From DATLAN01 sp035527455 (GTDB lineage: Bacteria; Planctomycetota; Planctomycetia; Pirellulales; Thermoguttaceae), in assembly GCA_035527455.1 (NCBI GenBank), contig DATLAN010000239.1, positions 1 to 26,373 of the forward strand: a stretch of DNA of 26,373 nucleotides. Reading direction: 5' to 3'. Positions within the stretch are counted from its first letter, which is position 1. Every line of letters starts with the position of its first letter. Shown here piece by piece: positions 7,760 through 14,505 of the stretch. Position numbers and translations under genes: made by a program. Under the pieces are notes generated by a model, which saw only the letters and a program-made list of their open reading frames with translations, ran no database searches and was not told the origin of the DNA.

Positions 7760-7792
7760 CCCCTCACCCCTAACCCCTAACCCCTAACCCCA
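7760..7792 (+). repeat. CCCCTAA heptad array running into the holB start
   Basis: Four heptads (CCCCTCA, then CCCCTAA three times) fill 7760-7787, and a partial CCCCA ends directly at the holB ATG (7793). The complementary strand carries five runs of four or more G separated by three bases, a G-quadruplex-forming pattern. No Shine-Dalgarno is present. Confidence 0.85.
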
Positions 7793-8839
7793 ATGTCCTG
7801 GCACGGCGTTTACGGACACGATGAGGTGGTGGAACAGTTCCGTCGGGCGCTTCGGCGGCGGCGGCTGGCCAGCAGCTTCTTGTTCGTCGGGCCGGAGGGG
7901 ATCGGCAAACGGACCTTCGCACTGACGCTGGCCCGGGCGCTGTTGTGTCGCAATCGGCCGGAAGAAATGCTCGATCCCTGCGGCGAGTGCCCCCCTTGTG
8001 CCCAGGTGCTCGCCGGGACGCATCCCGATCTGGAACAGGTCGCCAGGCCCGAGGACAAGGCGTTCATTCCGCTGGAGTTGTTCATCGGCGACAAAGAGCA
8101 CCGCGGACGCGAGGGGCTTTGCCACAACATTTCGCTGAAACCGTACATGGGTGGGCGGAAGCTCGCGATTATCGACGACGCCGACCACTTGAACCCGGAG
8201 GGGGCCAACTGCCTGTTGAAGACGCTGGAGGAGCCGCCGCCGAAGTCGATGCTGATCTTGATCGGCACCAGCCCGGCGAAACAACTGCCCACCATCCGTT
8301 CCCGCTGCCAGTTGATCCGTTTTCGTCCCCTGTCGGCCGAGACGGTCGCCGAACTATTGATCGCCCAGGGGTTGGTTCCCGACGCGGACGACGCCCGGCG
8401 GTTGGCCCGACACTGCGACGGCAGCCTGCAGCGGGCTTCGGAATTGGCCGACCCGGAGCTTTGGACGTTCCGCAATACGCTCTTCCAGCGGCTGGCCGAG
8501 CCGGTGCTGGATAGTGTGGGGTTCGCCAAGGCGGTGGCGGGGTTTGTCGACGAGGCGGGCAAGCAGGCCGCGGCCCGGCGTGGCAGATTTCGGCAGGTCG
8601 TCGGGTTCGCGGCCGAGTTCTATCGCTGTTTGCTGCACACGGCCGGCGACGGTACGGAAACCGGCGACGCCGAACTCCGCCGCGCCGTCGAGCAGGCCAT
8701 GGCGAGCCGGCCGGAGGATCTGGAAACCACGGCGGGGCGACTCGAGCGCTGCCTGGAGGCGGCCGAGCAGATCGATCGCAACGCCAATCAGTCGACCTTG
8801 ATCGAGACCTGGCTGGACGATCTGGCCAGACCCCGATAA
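7793..8839 (+). CDS. holB: DNA polymerase III delta prime subunit
   Basis: This is a clamp-loader subunit of 348 residues with a AAA+ fold. The Walker A region GPEGIGK is at 33-39, followed by R instead of S/T, consistent with delta prime being a poor ATP binder. A zinc-binding set follows: C52, C63, C66 and C69 (CGECPPC). The Walker B-like IIDDAD is at about 126-131, and the SRC motif (IRSRCQL) is at 170-172, the arginine-finger region of clamp loaders. The C-terminal helical half (about 200-345) is typical of the collar. The gene starts directly after a heptad repeat with no ribosome binding site. It follows tmk and converges on uppP, with a palindromic repeat between them. Confidence 0.93.
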   Translation: MSWHGVYGHDEVVEQFRRALRRRRLASSFLFVGPEGIGKRTFALTLARALLCRNRPEEMLDPCGECPPCAQVLAGTHPDLEQVARPEDKAFIPLELFIGDKEHRGREGLCHNISLKPYMGGRKLAIIDDADHLNPEGANCLLKTLEEPPPKSMLILIGTSPAKQLPTIRSRCQLIRFRPLSAETVAELLIAQGLVPDADDARRLARHCDGSLQRASELADPELWTFRNTLFQRLAEPVLDSVGFAKAVAGFVDEAGKQAAARRGRFRQVVGFAAEFYRCLLHTAGDGTETGDAELRRAVEQAMASRPEDLETTAGRLERCLEAAEQIDRNANQSTLIETWLDDLARPR

Positions 8840-8861
8840 AGCCGCGACCGGTGGTCGCGCC
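8838..8861. repeat. copy of the CGCGACCGGTGGTCGCG palindromic repeat
   Basis: This copy is identical to those at 6926, 6958, 7020 (inverted) and 9827. It begins inside the holB stop codon and lies in the 85-base gap between convergent holB and uppP, where a bidirectional terminator might be expected. No flanking T-tract is seen. Confidence 0.9.
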
Positions 8862-8924
8862 AAGCTGGTCTGCGCGAGGGTAACCTTGAACACGTTCCGC
8901 CACCCAATTACTGTGTGATCAGGT

Positions 8925-9695
8925 TTAGAGCAGTTGCCAGGCGATGACTGCGACTCCCAGCGGGATGACCCAGAAGGCGAATAGGTAAAGTCGCCCTTGC
9001 TGAAGCCACCGAACCAGCCACCAGAGGGATATCAGCCCGACTGCGCAGCTAACCGTCGCCCCGAGCGCCAGGTCGGTGATGTTGTTGTCACTGCCACCGT
9101 ATCCGTCGCTGAACAGCTTGGCGAGTTTGATGACCGCACCTCCTCCGATGGCTGGTATTGCCAGGAGAAAGGAGAAGGCGGCCGCCTCGTCGCGACGCAG
9201 TCCGCTGCCCAGTCCGGCGACGATCGTGCTGCCGCTTCGCGAAATACCGGGCAAGATGGCAAACGCCTGAAAAACACCGATCAGCGCGGCGCCGCCGTAT
9301 CCCAATTCTTTGCAGGTCAGTTCGCCGGAGTCGCGTCGTGCGGCCCAGAGGAGCATGACGCCCGTCAGCGGGAACATGAACCCGGCCACGAGAGGGTTCT
9401 CCAGGGCGCTTTCGAACTGCTGCTTGAGGATGAAATATGCGGCCGTCGCGGGAATCGTGCCGACCACGATCAGGCCGATCACCCGGCGATCTTCGGTGAG
9501 CAGCCGCCAGATCCGCTTCCGGTAGAATGCGAGGATCGCCAGCAGGGTGCCGAAGTGCAGGACGACGTTGACCGTCAATCGCTCCTTTTCCACGCCCAGC
9601 AGTTCTTGCCCGACGACGATGTGTCCGGACGAACTGATGGGCAGGAACTCCGCGACCCCTTGCAGGATAGCCAGAATGAGGATATCAATGGACAT
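8925..9695 (-). CDS. uppP: undecaprenyl-diphosphatase (BacA family)
   Basis: This integral membrane enzyme of 256 residues recycles undecaprenyl diphosphate to the monophosphate carrier used for peptidoglycan and O-antigen synthesis. Family signatures are clear: EFLPISSSGH at about residues 16-25, and PGISRSGSTIVAGL with the G-x-S-R-S-G core at 150-155. About eight hydrophobic segments are visible. The ATG at 9695 (MSIDILILAILQGVAEF) places the first motif as in homologues; the 77 upstream residues of open frame read through dispersed repeats and are rejected. There is no clear Shine-Dalgarno. Transcribed alone, convergent with holB. Confidence 0.94.
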   Translation of the reverse strand: MSIDILILAILQGVAEFLPISSSGHIVVGQELLGVEKERLTVNVVLHFGTLLAILAFYRKRIWRLLTEDRRVIGLIVVGTIPATAAYFILKQQFESALENPLVAGFMFPLTGVMLLWAARRDSGELTCKELGYGGAALIGVFQAFAILPGISRSGSTIVAGLGSGLRRDEAAAFSFLLAIPAIGGGAVIKLAKLFSDGYGGSDNNITDLALGATVSCAVGLISLWWLVRWLQQGRLYLFAFWVIPLGVAVIAWQLL

Positions 9696-10048
9696 GATGG
9701 AAGGGGGCGGACGGGCGACGACAGCAGAGGCAGCGGCTTTTCGGAATGCTCGGCCGAGTGTCGCTTCGGCGAGCCATCGGTCAAGTATAGCCTTTCCAGC
9801 CGGTTCTGTCGTCGGGAACACTCGACAAAGCCGCGACCGGTGGTCGCGCCGCAGTTCACTGCGAAGCCGCGAGCGGCTGGCAATGGTCGCGCCAGAATAC
9901 GCAGAGTCCAAAACCGCATTCGCCAAAAAATCGCCCTAGGCGCAGCCGGCCGTTTTTGCGACACTCCCGCCTCGTTCACGTCCACCCCCGGGGCATCGTC
10001 GAGCCCCGGTCATCCTCATCTTGCCGCATTTGCGGAGGTGTTCTTGTC
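9696..10048. other. gene-free spacer with two repeat families
   Basis: The spacer lies between the divergent uppP and the 11-mer-repeat gene. It contains the CGCGACCGGTGGTCGCG repeat at 9827-9850 and a GCGAAGCCGCGAGCGGC copy at 9861-9877. Near the downstream gene, CCGCATTTGCGG (10024-10035) forms a short hairpin overlapping the start of the GGAGGTG ribosome binding site (10034-10040). No conserved coding frame or strong promoter was recognised. Confidence 0.6.
9827..9877. repeat. two adjacent dispersed palindromic repeats
   Basis: 9827-9850 is the fifth copy of the CGCGACCGGTGGTCGCG family. 9861-9877 is GCGAAGCCGCGAGCGGC, found again as its reverse complement at 17279-17295 and with one base changed at 13721-13737 and 13853-13869. 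Confidence 0.88.
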
Positions 10049-10651
10049 ATGAAAACCGCTTGGACTCTGTCGGCCGGCCTGGCACTGGTTCTGTTGACGG
10101 GCGGGCATTCCGCGTCGGCCCAAGACCGCCCGCCGAGCGACTTCCCGTGGTTGACCAACGGTCAGGAGGCGAGCCGGCCGGCGCCGTACGAGTACGCCTA
10201 CAACCCGGGCACCTACTCTCCCTACGCGACCGACTATCAACCATCACCCATCGAACGTCTGAACACCGGCACGAAGAAGTTCTTCACCGACGTCGGCGAT
10301 GGTACGAAGCAGTTTCTTGCCGAGACCGACGCGGGCACGAAGCGATTCTTCAGCGACGTGGGCACAGGCACGAAGAAGTTCTTCGGCGACGTCGACACGG
10401 GCACGAAACGGGTCTTCGCCGGGGCCCGCGACGCGATCGGCTTCGACCGTCCCGAGCCGAAAACCGACCCGACCGACACGTACGTTCCCTGGTCGCGGGA
10501 CCCGCACAGCGCGAGATACCGGCAGTTTCAACCGCAGGCGGAGGAACAGAAGCCGTCGTGGCCGGACTTAGGCTCGTGGTTTCGGCCCGCCGAACCCAAG
10601 CCGGCCAAGACGTTCGACGATTGGTGGGCGTTGAAGCGGTTGGACCCGTAA
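10049..10651 (+). CDS. secreted protein with five 11-residue GTK-FF repeats
   Basis: This is a 200-residue protein with a signal peptide (MKTAWTLSAGLALVLLTGGHSASAQ, cut near 24-25) and a strong GGAGGTG site 8 bases before the ATG. After a Tyr/Pro-rich stretch (YEYAYNPGTYSPYATDYQPSP, written here only as a low-complexity region at about 47-66) come five tandem 11-mers at residues 72-126: NTGTKKFFTDV, GDGTKQFLAET, DAGTKRFFSDV, GTGTKKFFGDV and DTGTKRVFAGA. The 11-residue period with paired aromatics fits an amphipathic helix, as in lipid- or surface-binding repeats. The C-terminus is Pro/Trp-rich and ends FDDWWALKRLDP. No family is recognised; an envelope structural role is a guess. Confidence 0.75.
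   Translation: MKTAWTLSAGLALVLLTGGHSASAQDRPPSDFPWLTNGQEASRPAPYEYAYNPGTYSPYATDYQPSPIERLNTGTKKFFTDVGDGTKQFLAETDAGTKRFFSDVGTGTKKFFGDVDTGTKRVFAGARDAIGFDRPEPKTDPTDTYVPWSRDPHSARYRQFQPQAEEQKPSWPDLGSWFRPAEPKPAKTFDDWWALKRLDP
10262..10426 (+). repeat. 33-bp in-frame tandem repeats (11-residue units)
   Basis: Five in-frame 33-base units lie at 10262-10294, 10295-10327, 10328-10360, 10361-10393 and 10394-10426. The encoded consensus is x-x-G-T-K-[KR]-F-F-x-D-V. Codons differ among units (GGC/GGT/ACA, TTC/TTT), so the amino-acid pattern is kept while the DNA has drifted. Confidence 0.9.
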
Positions 10652-10652
10652 C

Positions 10653-10710
10653 GTGGGGCACGTTTGCAACGTGCCCACAACCGAAAAGGCACGTTGAAAA
10701 CGTGCCCCAC
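10653..10710. repeat. nested hairpins after the 11-mer-repeat gene
   Basis: Arms 10653-10675 and 10688-10710 are inverted copies (22 of 23 bases). Each arm is also a near-palindrome (GGCACGTT/AACGTGCC). It begins two bases after the stop codon and ends before a short A-rich stretch. It may act as a terminator or belong to another dispersed repeat family. Confidence 0.75.
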
Positions 10711-10754
10711 AAAACAATATGCAGGGGGCCGCAAATCGTCACAGGAGTTGATGC

Positions 10755-10991
10755 ATGACCAACCAAACGAGACGTTGTTGGGTTGCCCGATGGTTACTGC
10801 CGGCGGTGCTGGCCGTGGGCATGGGGCCGATGATGGCCGGCTGCTGCTCGACCCCCGACATGATGCCCAACGCCTTCAACAACTCGGTGCGGCTGCCGCC
10901 GATGAGCCCGGGCTCGAGGGCGGAGGCCGAGGCCTTCCAGAAGCAGGTCGCGGCCGATCAGTTTCCCAGCGGGCCGATGGCAAAGCAGTAA
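10755..10991 (+). CDS. small lipoprotein
   Basis: This is a 78-residue protein with an SPII signal: basic start (MTNQTRRCWVARW), hydrophobic core (LLPAVLAVGMGPM) and lipobox M-A-G-C with the lipidated Cys at residue 30. The mature part is short and hydrophilic (AEAEAFQKQVAADQ) with no known domain. AGGAG at 10743-10747 is 7 bases before the ATG. Its stop lies five bases from the stop of the convergent phosphoesterase gene. The role is unknown; anchoring to a membrane is expected from the lipobox. Confidence 0.75.
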   Translation: MTNQTRRCWVARWLLPAVLAVGMGPMMAGCCSTPDMMPNAFNNSVRLPPMSPGSRAEAEAFQKQVAADQFPSGPMAKQ

Positions 10992-10996
10992 ACAGG

Positions 10997-11914
10997 CTAA
11001 TCGAACACGACGGCCCCCTGCCGGCCGAAACCTTCCAGCGTGATGCGGTCGGACCCGTCCAGGGTGACGACGGCGTAGGCGTTGTTGTCGGTCGAGGCGT
11101 CGGTCAAGGGAAGTTCGACCATGGCTCGCAGCGTGCAGTAGTGGATGCCGGCGATCTTCCGGTAGCCGCCCGAGTGCATGTGCCCCTGGAAGACCGCCAG
11201 GACGTTGCCGGCGTTTTCCAGAATGTTTCTGATTTGCGGGGCGTTCTTTACGCCGTGGGGATCTGCTTCGCAGTCCAGGTTCTGGTGAACCAGGACGATC
11301 GTTTTGCGGGGTGATGCTTTCGCCAGATCCTCGGCAAGCCATTTCTGTTGGGGCGGATGGATCCAGGTGTCGGTCCAGGAGAAGTTGCCCGGCGCATAGG
11401 GCGAGCCGTCCCGCTTGAAGTCGGCGTCGAGCACGACGAAGTGGTATCGGCTGGCGTCGAACGAGTAGTAGCTTCGCTTGATCCGGGCACCGCAATTGGC
11501 CAGGAACTCGGCCTTGGTCAACCGTGCCACGCAGTGATTGCCCAGCACGTAATGCCGCTGGCCGCGGAAGCCCTCGAAGACCTCCCGGACGGCCGCGAGG
11601 TATTTCAGGTCGTCGGCCTTTCCCGGGCCGGCGTCGACGAAATCGCCCAACTCGGCCACCAGCGGCAGGTTCCGCCGATCGAAAGCCTCCACCGCCAGAC
11701 GCAGCTTCTCGAGCGAGTCTCGGTAGTGTCGCGTTCCTTTGGGGGACACGTCGGCATAGTGTACGTCGGTCACCAGGCCGAACGAGAAGGGCTCGGCCGC
11801 CGACTCGGCCGCCGACGGCGTACTGCCGGCAATCAACGGCCCGACAGCGCCGATTCCGACTCCAGCCGCCGTAGCCTTGAGGAACTGTCGCCGAGTCTGC
11901 TTTCGTTCGTTCAT
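10997..11914 (-). CDS. Tat-exported calcineurin-like metallophosphoesterase
   Basis: This is a 305-residue two-metal phosphoesterase. The ATG at 11914 gives a Tat-type signal (RRQFLK at 8-13, then a hydrophobic stretch, A-rich cleavage region near 35-40). The metallophosphatase motifs appear in order: D50-x-H52 (TDVHYAD), GD91 (AELGDFVDAG), GN126-H127 (LGNHC), H210 (VHQN) and G-H245-x-H247 (GHMHSGG). The natural substrate, a phosphomonoester or phosphodiester, cannot be read from sequence. It begins 7 bases after the stop of the upstream TlpA-like gene, so they form an operon. Confidence 0.88.
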   Translation of the reverse strand: MNERKQTRRQFLKATAAGVGIGAVGPLIAGSTPSAAESAAEPFSFGLVTDVHYADVSPKGTRHYRDSLEKLRLAVEAFDRRNLPLVAELGDFVDAGPGKADDLKYLAAVREVFEGFRGQRHYVLGNHCVARLTKAEFLANCGARIKRSYYSFDASRYHFVVLDADFKRDGSPYAPGNFSWTDTWIHPPQQKWLAEDLAKASPRKTIVLVHQNLDCEADPHGVKNAPQIRNILENAGNVLAVFQGHMHSGGYRKIAGIHYCTLRAMVELPLTDASTDNNAYAVVTLDGSDRITLEGFGRQGAVVFD

Positions 11915-11921
11915 GGGACAA

Positions 11922-12566
11922 CTACTTCTCGAGCAACTTCTCAATCAACGCTTCCATTTCGCCTTCCGCGGCGGAGCCGGACCAGACGCCGCGAACGGTG
12001 CCGCTTCGATCGAGCACCAGCGTGGTCGGATAGTCTGCAAAGCCGACGACTTCGTCGACGGCCAGGCGGCTGACATGGTCCGGATCGGCGTAGGTCGCCA
12101 TGCGGATGCCCTTCTCGTCCAACAGAGAAACGGTGTCCAGCCGCAGTTGACGCGGATCGGTCCGAACGGCGCGGCCGCACGAGACGGCCAGCAGCGTGAA
12201 ATCCTTCCGATCCTGAAACTTCTCGCCCACCGCGGCGATGTGCAGAAGTTCTTCGCGAGACGGCTCGTTCCAGGTTCCCAGGAAACTCAACAGCACCACT
12301 TGCCCGTCGAGATCGTCGAGCGTGAGCACTTCGCCCCCGCCGGTCAGCGGCACGAGTTCCAGTCGCGTCAATTTGCCGCCGATTCCCGGCTGCTCTTGGC
12401 CAGCAGGTCGGTTCCACTCGAGCAGGTGCGGAAAGAGCACGGTCGCCAGAACGCCGCCGAGGAAGAGCATGGTCACGAAGACCACCATGGCCGTCACCGC
12501 AACCACGAAGCAACCGGCCGGGGAGCGACGGCTGTCGGACGGTTGGAGTTGCTCGCCCTGGGACAT
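11922..12566 (-). CDS. membrane-anchored TlpA/thioredoxin-fold protein lacking CxxC
   Basis: This is a 214-residue protein with an N-terminal membrane segment at about 18-42 and an extracytoplasmic thioredoxin-fold domain. The domain is recognisable from VLLSFLGTWNEPSREEL, where TlpA/ResA proteins have W-C-x-x-C: here W99-N100-E101-P102-S103, so both catalytic cysteines are replaced. The cis-proline region is kept (YPTTLVLDRSGTVRGVW, P180). One cysteine remains in the domain at C130, in VSCG, the strand after the active-site helix. The ATG at 12566 was chosen because the upstream frame is repeat-like. It is a paralogue of the neighbouring gene at 12741-13499. Disulfide exchange is unlikely; a binding or structural role is inferred. 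Confidence 0.8.
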   Translation of the reverse strand: MSQGEQLQPSDSRRSPAGCFVVAVTAMVVFVTMLFLGGVLATVLFPHLLEWNRPAGQEQPGIGGKLTRLELVPLTGGGEVLTLDDLDGQVVLLSFLGTWNEPSREELLHIAAVGEKFQDRKDFTLLAVSCGRAVRTDPRQLRLDTVSLLDEKGIRMATYADPDHVSRLAVDEVVGFADYPTTLVLDRSGTVRGVWSGSAAEGEMEALIEKLLEK

Positions 12567-12740
12567 CGCGGGTTCTTCTTCACTCAACAAGTAGGTCAGA
12601 CGCGAAAATGGCCGTCGAAAAAGGGGACAGGCACCGGGCCGGCATAGGTCTTTCGCGACGTTGGAGCCGAAACGCGGCCCGGAGCCAGCCCCCAAAGGCA
12701 GTGTAGCCGGGTGCGGACGATCGGACAAGGCACTCGGCGT

Positions 12741-13499
12741 TCAACCCTCGTTGAGCAACTGGGTGATGAGTTGTCGCATCTCGGCTTCCATGCCCGCCTC
12801 GAAGCCGATCCAGACGCTCCGAACCCGTCCGTAGCGGTCGAGGATCAACGTGGTGGGAAGATCGTCGAGCCCGACCACGCTTTCAATGGCCGAACGGCTC
12901 ACCTCGCCGGAATCGGCATAGGTCGGAATCCGGATCTGCTCCTTTTCCAGCAGGACCTCCGTTTCGTGGCGGAGTTGCGAGACGCTCGTCATGCGGCCGT
13001 GCCCACAGGAGACGGCCAGGACCTTCAAGGCCGGATTGCCGCGGGCCTGCTCCTGAATCTGGGCGAGGTGCCGTAGCTGTTCCACGCTGGGCGAACTCCA
13101 GGTTCCCCAGAAGTTGATCAGCACCACCCGGCCCGTCAAATCGGCCAACGTGACCGGCTCGTCGGTGCCGGTCAACGGCCGCAGGTCCAGATCGGGGAGG
13201 CGTTGGCCGACGCCGGAATGCTCCTGTGGGCCGGGCGATCCGAACGGCCGAAACTGAACGATCAGGTAGAAGCAGAGCACCAGCATCGCCAGCACGGTCC
13301 AGTTGCTCCACTGGGATTTTTCGGTCAGCCGACTCTGTTGCTCGGCAAGGGTCTCCGGCATATCCGTGCTCTCCGGCGTCTCCCGACTCGATTGCCGATC
13401 CTCCGGACTGGATTTCAGTGGCTTTGCCGAGAGATCCGTCTGCACGGGCGCGGCGTCCGGTGGCTTGGCCAGGAGTTCCGGCTGCTGCGTAACTGACAT
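12741..13499 (-). CDS. second TlpA/thioredoxin-fold protein lacking CxxC
   Basis: This is a 252-residue paralogue of the gene at 11922-12566, 174 bases upstream on the same strand. It has a long Pro/Ser/Glu-rich cytoplasmic N-terminus (1-60), one membrane segment at about 67-82 (WTVLAMLVLCFYLIVQF), then the thioredoxin-like domain: VVLINFWGTWSSPSVEQL, with W134-S135-S136-P137-S138 in place of W-C-x-x-C. C165 in VSCG matches C130 of its partner, and the cis-Pro segment LPTTLILDRYGRVRSVW is kept. GGAG sits 8 bases before the ATG. Both proteins lost the same two cysteines and kept the same third one, which suggests an ancestral, functional change rather than decay. Confidence 0.82.
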   Translation of the reverse strand: MSVTQQPELLAKPPDAAPVQTDLSAKPLKSSPEDRQSSRETPESTDMPETLAEQQSRLTEKSQWSNWTVLAMLVLCFYLIVQFRPFGSPGPQEHSGVGQRLPDLDLRPLTGTDEPVTLADLTGRVVLINFWGTWSSPSVEQLRHLAQIQEQARGNPALKVLAVSCGHGRMTSVSQLRHETEVLLEKEQIRIPTYADSGEVSRSAIESVVGLDDLPTTLILDRYGRVRSVWIGFEAGMEAEMRQLITQLLNEG

Positions 13500-13651
13500 G
13501 ACTGTTTCTCCGAGACTTTTTGCTTTCGCCGCGGTAGCCGCGGAAGGGGATCTCTACCTATAGTATGGGTTATGGAAACTGGCGTGCCCCGGAGTAAATT
13601 AGTTCCATTGGGTGGTGCCGTATACTTCGCGTCGACATGGGAAACGAGGGA

Positions 13652-13714
13652 GATGGCAAATGGCAAATGACGAATGACGAATGACGAATGACGATGATGA
13701 ATGATGAGCGACGA
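13652..13714. repeat. AATGACG heptad array
   Basis: Nine consecutive 7-base units keep register: GATGGCA, AATGGCA, AATGACG four times, ATGATGA twice and GCGACGA. The period equals that of the C-rich arrays before holB, the CYTH gene and the ABC permease, but the composition differs and it does not touch a start codon. Confidence 0.85.
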
Positions 13715-13720
13715 ATGCCA

Positions 13721-13869
13721 GCCGCTTGCGGCTTCGCCCGAATTGTGAAACCGTGAAATCCGACGACTTGGCAGCAACCGCCAAACCCCGGGGAACGCAG
13801 TCCCCGGGCGTTGAGAACTCAACGAACGATTCCCCACTCGCCACTCACCACTGCGAAGCCGCAAGCGGC
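13721..13869. repeat. inverted pair of the GCGAAGCCGC-AGCGGC repeat
   Basis: GCCGCTTGCGGCTTCGC at 13721-13737 is the exact reverse complement of 13853-13869. Related copies with one substitution lie at 9861-9877 and 17279-17295. Confidence 0.85.
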
Positions 13870-13870
13870 A

Positions 13871-13903
13871 CTACCCACTGCCCACTACCCACTACCCACT
13901 ACC
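13871..13903 (+). repeat. CTACCCA heptad array running into the CYTH gene start
   Basis: Four heptads (CTACCCA, CTGCCCA, CTACCCA, CTACCCA) at 13871-13898, then a partial CTACC, end directly at the ATG at 13904. The template strand shows four GGG runs with four-base loops, a G-quadruplex pattern. There is no Shine-Dalgarno. Confidence 0.85.
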
Positions 13904-14452
13904 ATGCCCTACGAAGTCGAACAGAAATTCCCCGTCGGCGACATGGCCGCGTTGGAGGCCCGGTTGATCGAACTGGGTGCGAACATCTCCGGCCCGCAAC
14001 GGGAAGTCGATCTCTACTATGCCCATCCGGCTCGCGACTTCGCCGAGACCGACGAGGCGTTGCGGATTCGGCGGAAGGGCGAGCGGAGTTGGATCACCTA
14101 CAAGGGGCCGAAGGTCGACAAGACGACCAAGACCCGGCGGGAGATCGACCTGCCGCTTCGCTGCGGGGAGGAGTCGGCCGAGGCCTTTGATGGATTGCTC
14201 GAGGCGCTGGGTTTCACTCCGGTAGCCGAGGTCCGCAAGTCCCGCCGCAAGGCGTCGGTCGACTGGCACGGCCGCCGGGTGGAAGGCTCGCTCGACGAGG
14301 TCGAACACGTCGGCACGTACGCCGAGTTGGAGTTGATTGCCGAGGCCGACGACGTCGATGCGGCCAAGGCGTGCATCGCCTCGTTGGCCGAGCGATTGGG
14401 ACTGACCAACAGCGAGCGCCGCAGCTATCTCGAACTGCTGCTGGAACGGTAG
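13904..14452 (+). CDS. CYTH-domain protein (class IV adenylate cyclase/CyaB-like)
   Basis: This is a 182-residue CYTH (CyaB-thiamine triphosphatase) domain protein. The defining E-x-E-x-K is at the N-terminus (E4, E6, K8 in MPYEVEQKF). The rest of the tunnel lining is visible: YYAHPARDFAETDEALRIRR, WITYKGPKVD, RREIDLP, RKSRRKASVDW and VGTYAELELIAE. Family members act on triphosphates with metal: cAMP synthesis, thiamine-triphosphate or inorganic triphosphate hydrolysis. The sequence cannot decide which. The length fits the CyaB branch. The gene starts right after a heptad array without a ribosome binding site; the MFS gene follows 53 bases later. Confidence 0.88.
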   Translation: MPYEVEQKFPVGDMAALEARLIELGANISGPQREVDLYYAHPARDFAETDEALRIRRKGERSWITYKGPKVDKTTKTRREIDLPLRCGEESAEAFDGLLEALGFTPVAEVRKSRRKASVDWHGRRVEGSLDEVEHVGTYAELELIAEADDVDAAKACIASLAERLGLTNSERRSYLELLLER

Positions 14453-14469
14453 GCTCTCCCGCGGCCCGC

Positions 14470-14498
14470 TGGCCAGAACGATCCCGCTCGGCTATATT
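14470..14498 (+). promoter_or_regulatory. candidate leaderless promoter of the MFS gene
   Basis: TATATT (14493-14498) lies 7 bases before the ATG at 14506, with TGGCCA (14470-14475) 17 bases upstream as a weak -35. This is nearly the same geometry as at tmk and would give a leaderless mRNA. Confidence 0.4.
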
Positions 14499-14505
14499 CG
14501 GACGC

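Larger units (their letters stand above)
13500..13903. other. gene-free spacer with heptad arrays and inverted repeats
   Basis: The 404-base gap separates the divergent TlpA-like and CYTH genes. It holds an AATGACG-type heptad array (13652-13714), an inverted pair of a 17-base repeat (13721-13737 and 13853-13869), a CCCCGGGGA...TCCCCGGG hairpin near 13785-13808, and the CCCACTA array ending at the CYTH ATG. No coding frame and no convincing promoter were found. Confidence 0.6.

Noticed and set aside
7760..7792. Possible telomere or replicon end from CCCCTAA units
   Set aside because: The array is short, internal, and sits between two housekeeping genes with normal sequence on both sides.
9696..9926. 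N-terminal extension of UppP
   Set aside because: It is encoded by repeats and lacks hydrophobic segments. The family begins at the chosen ATG.
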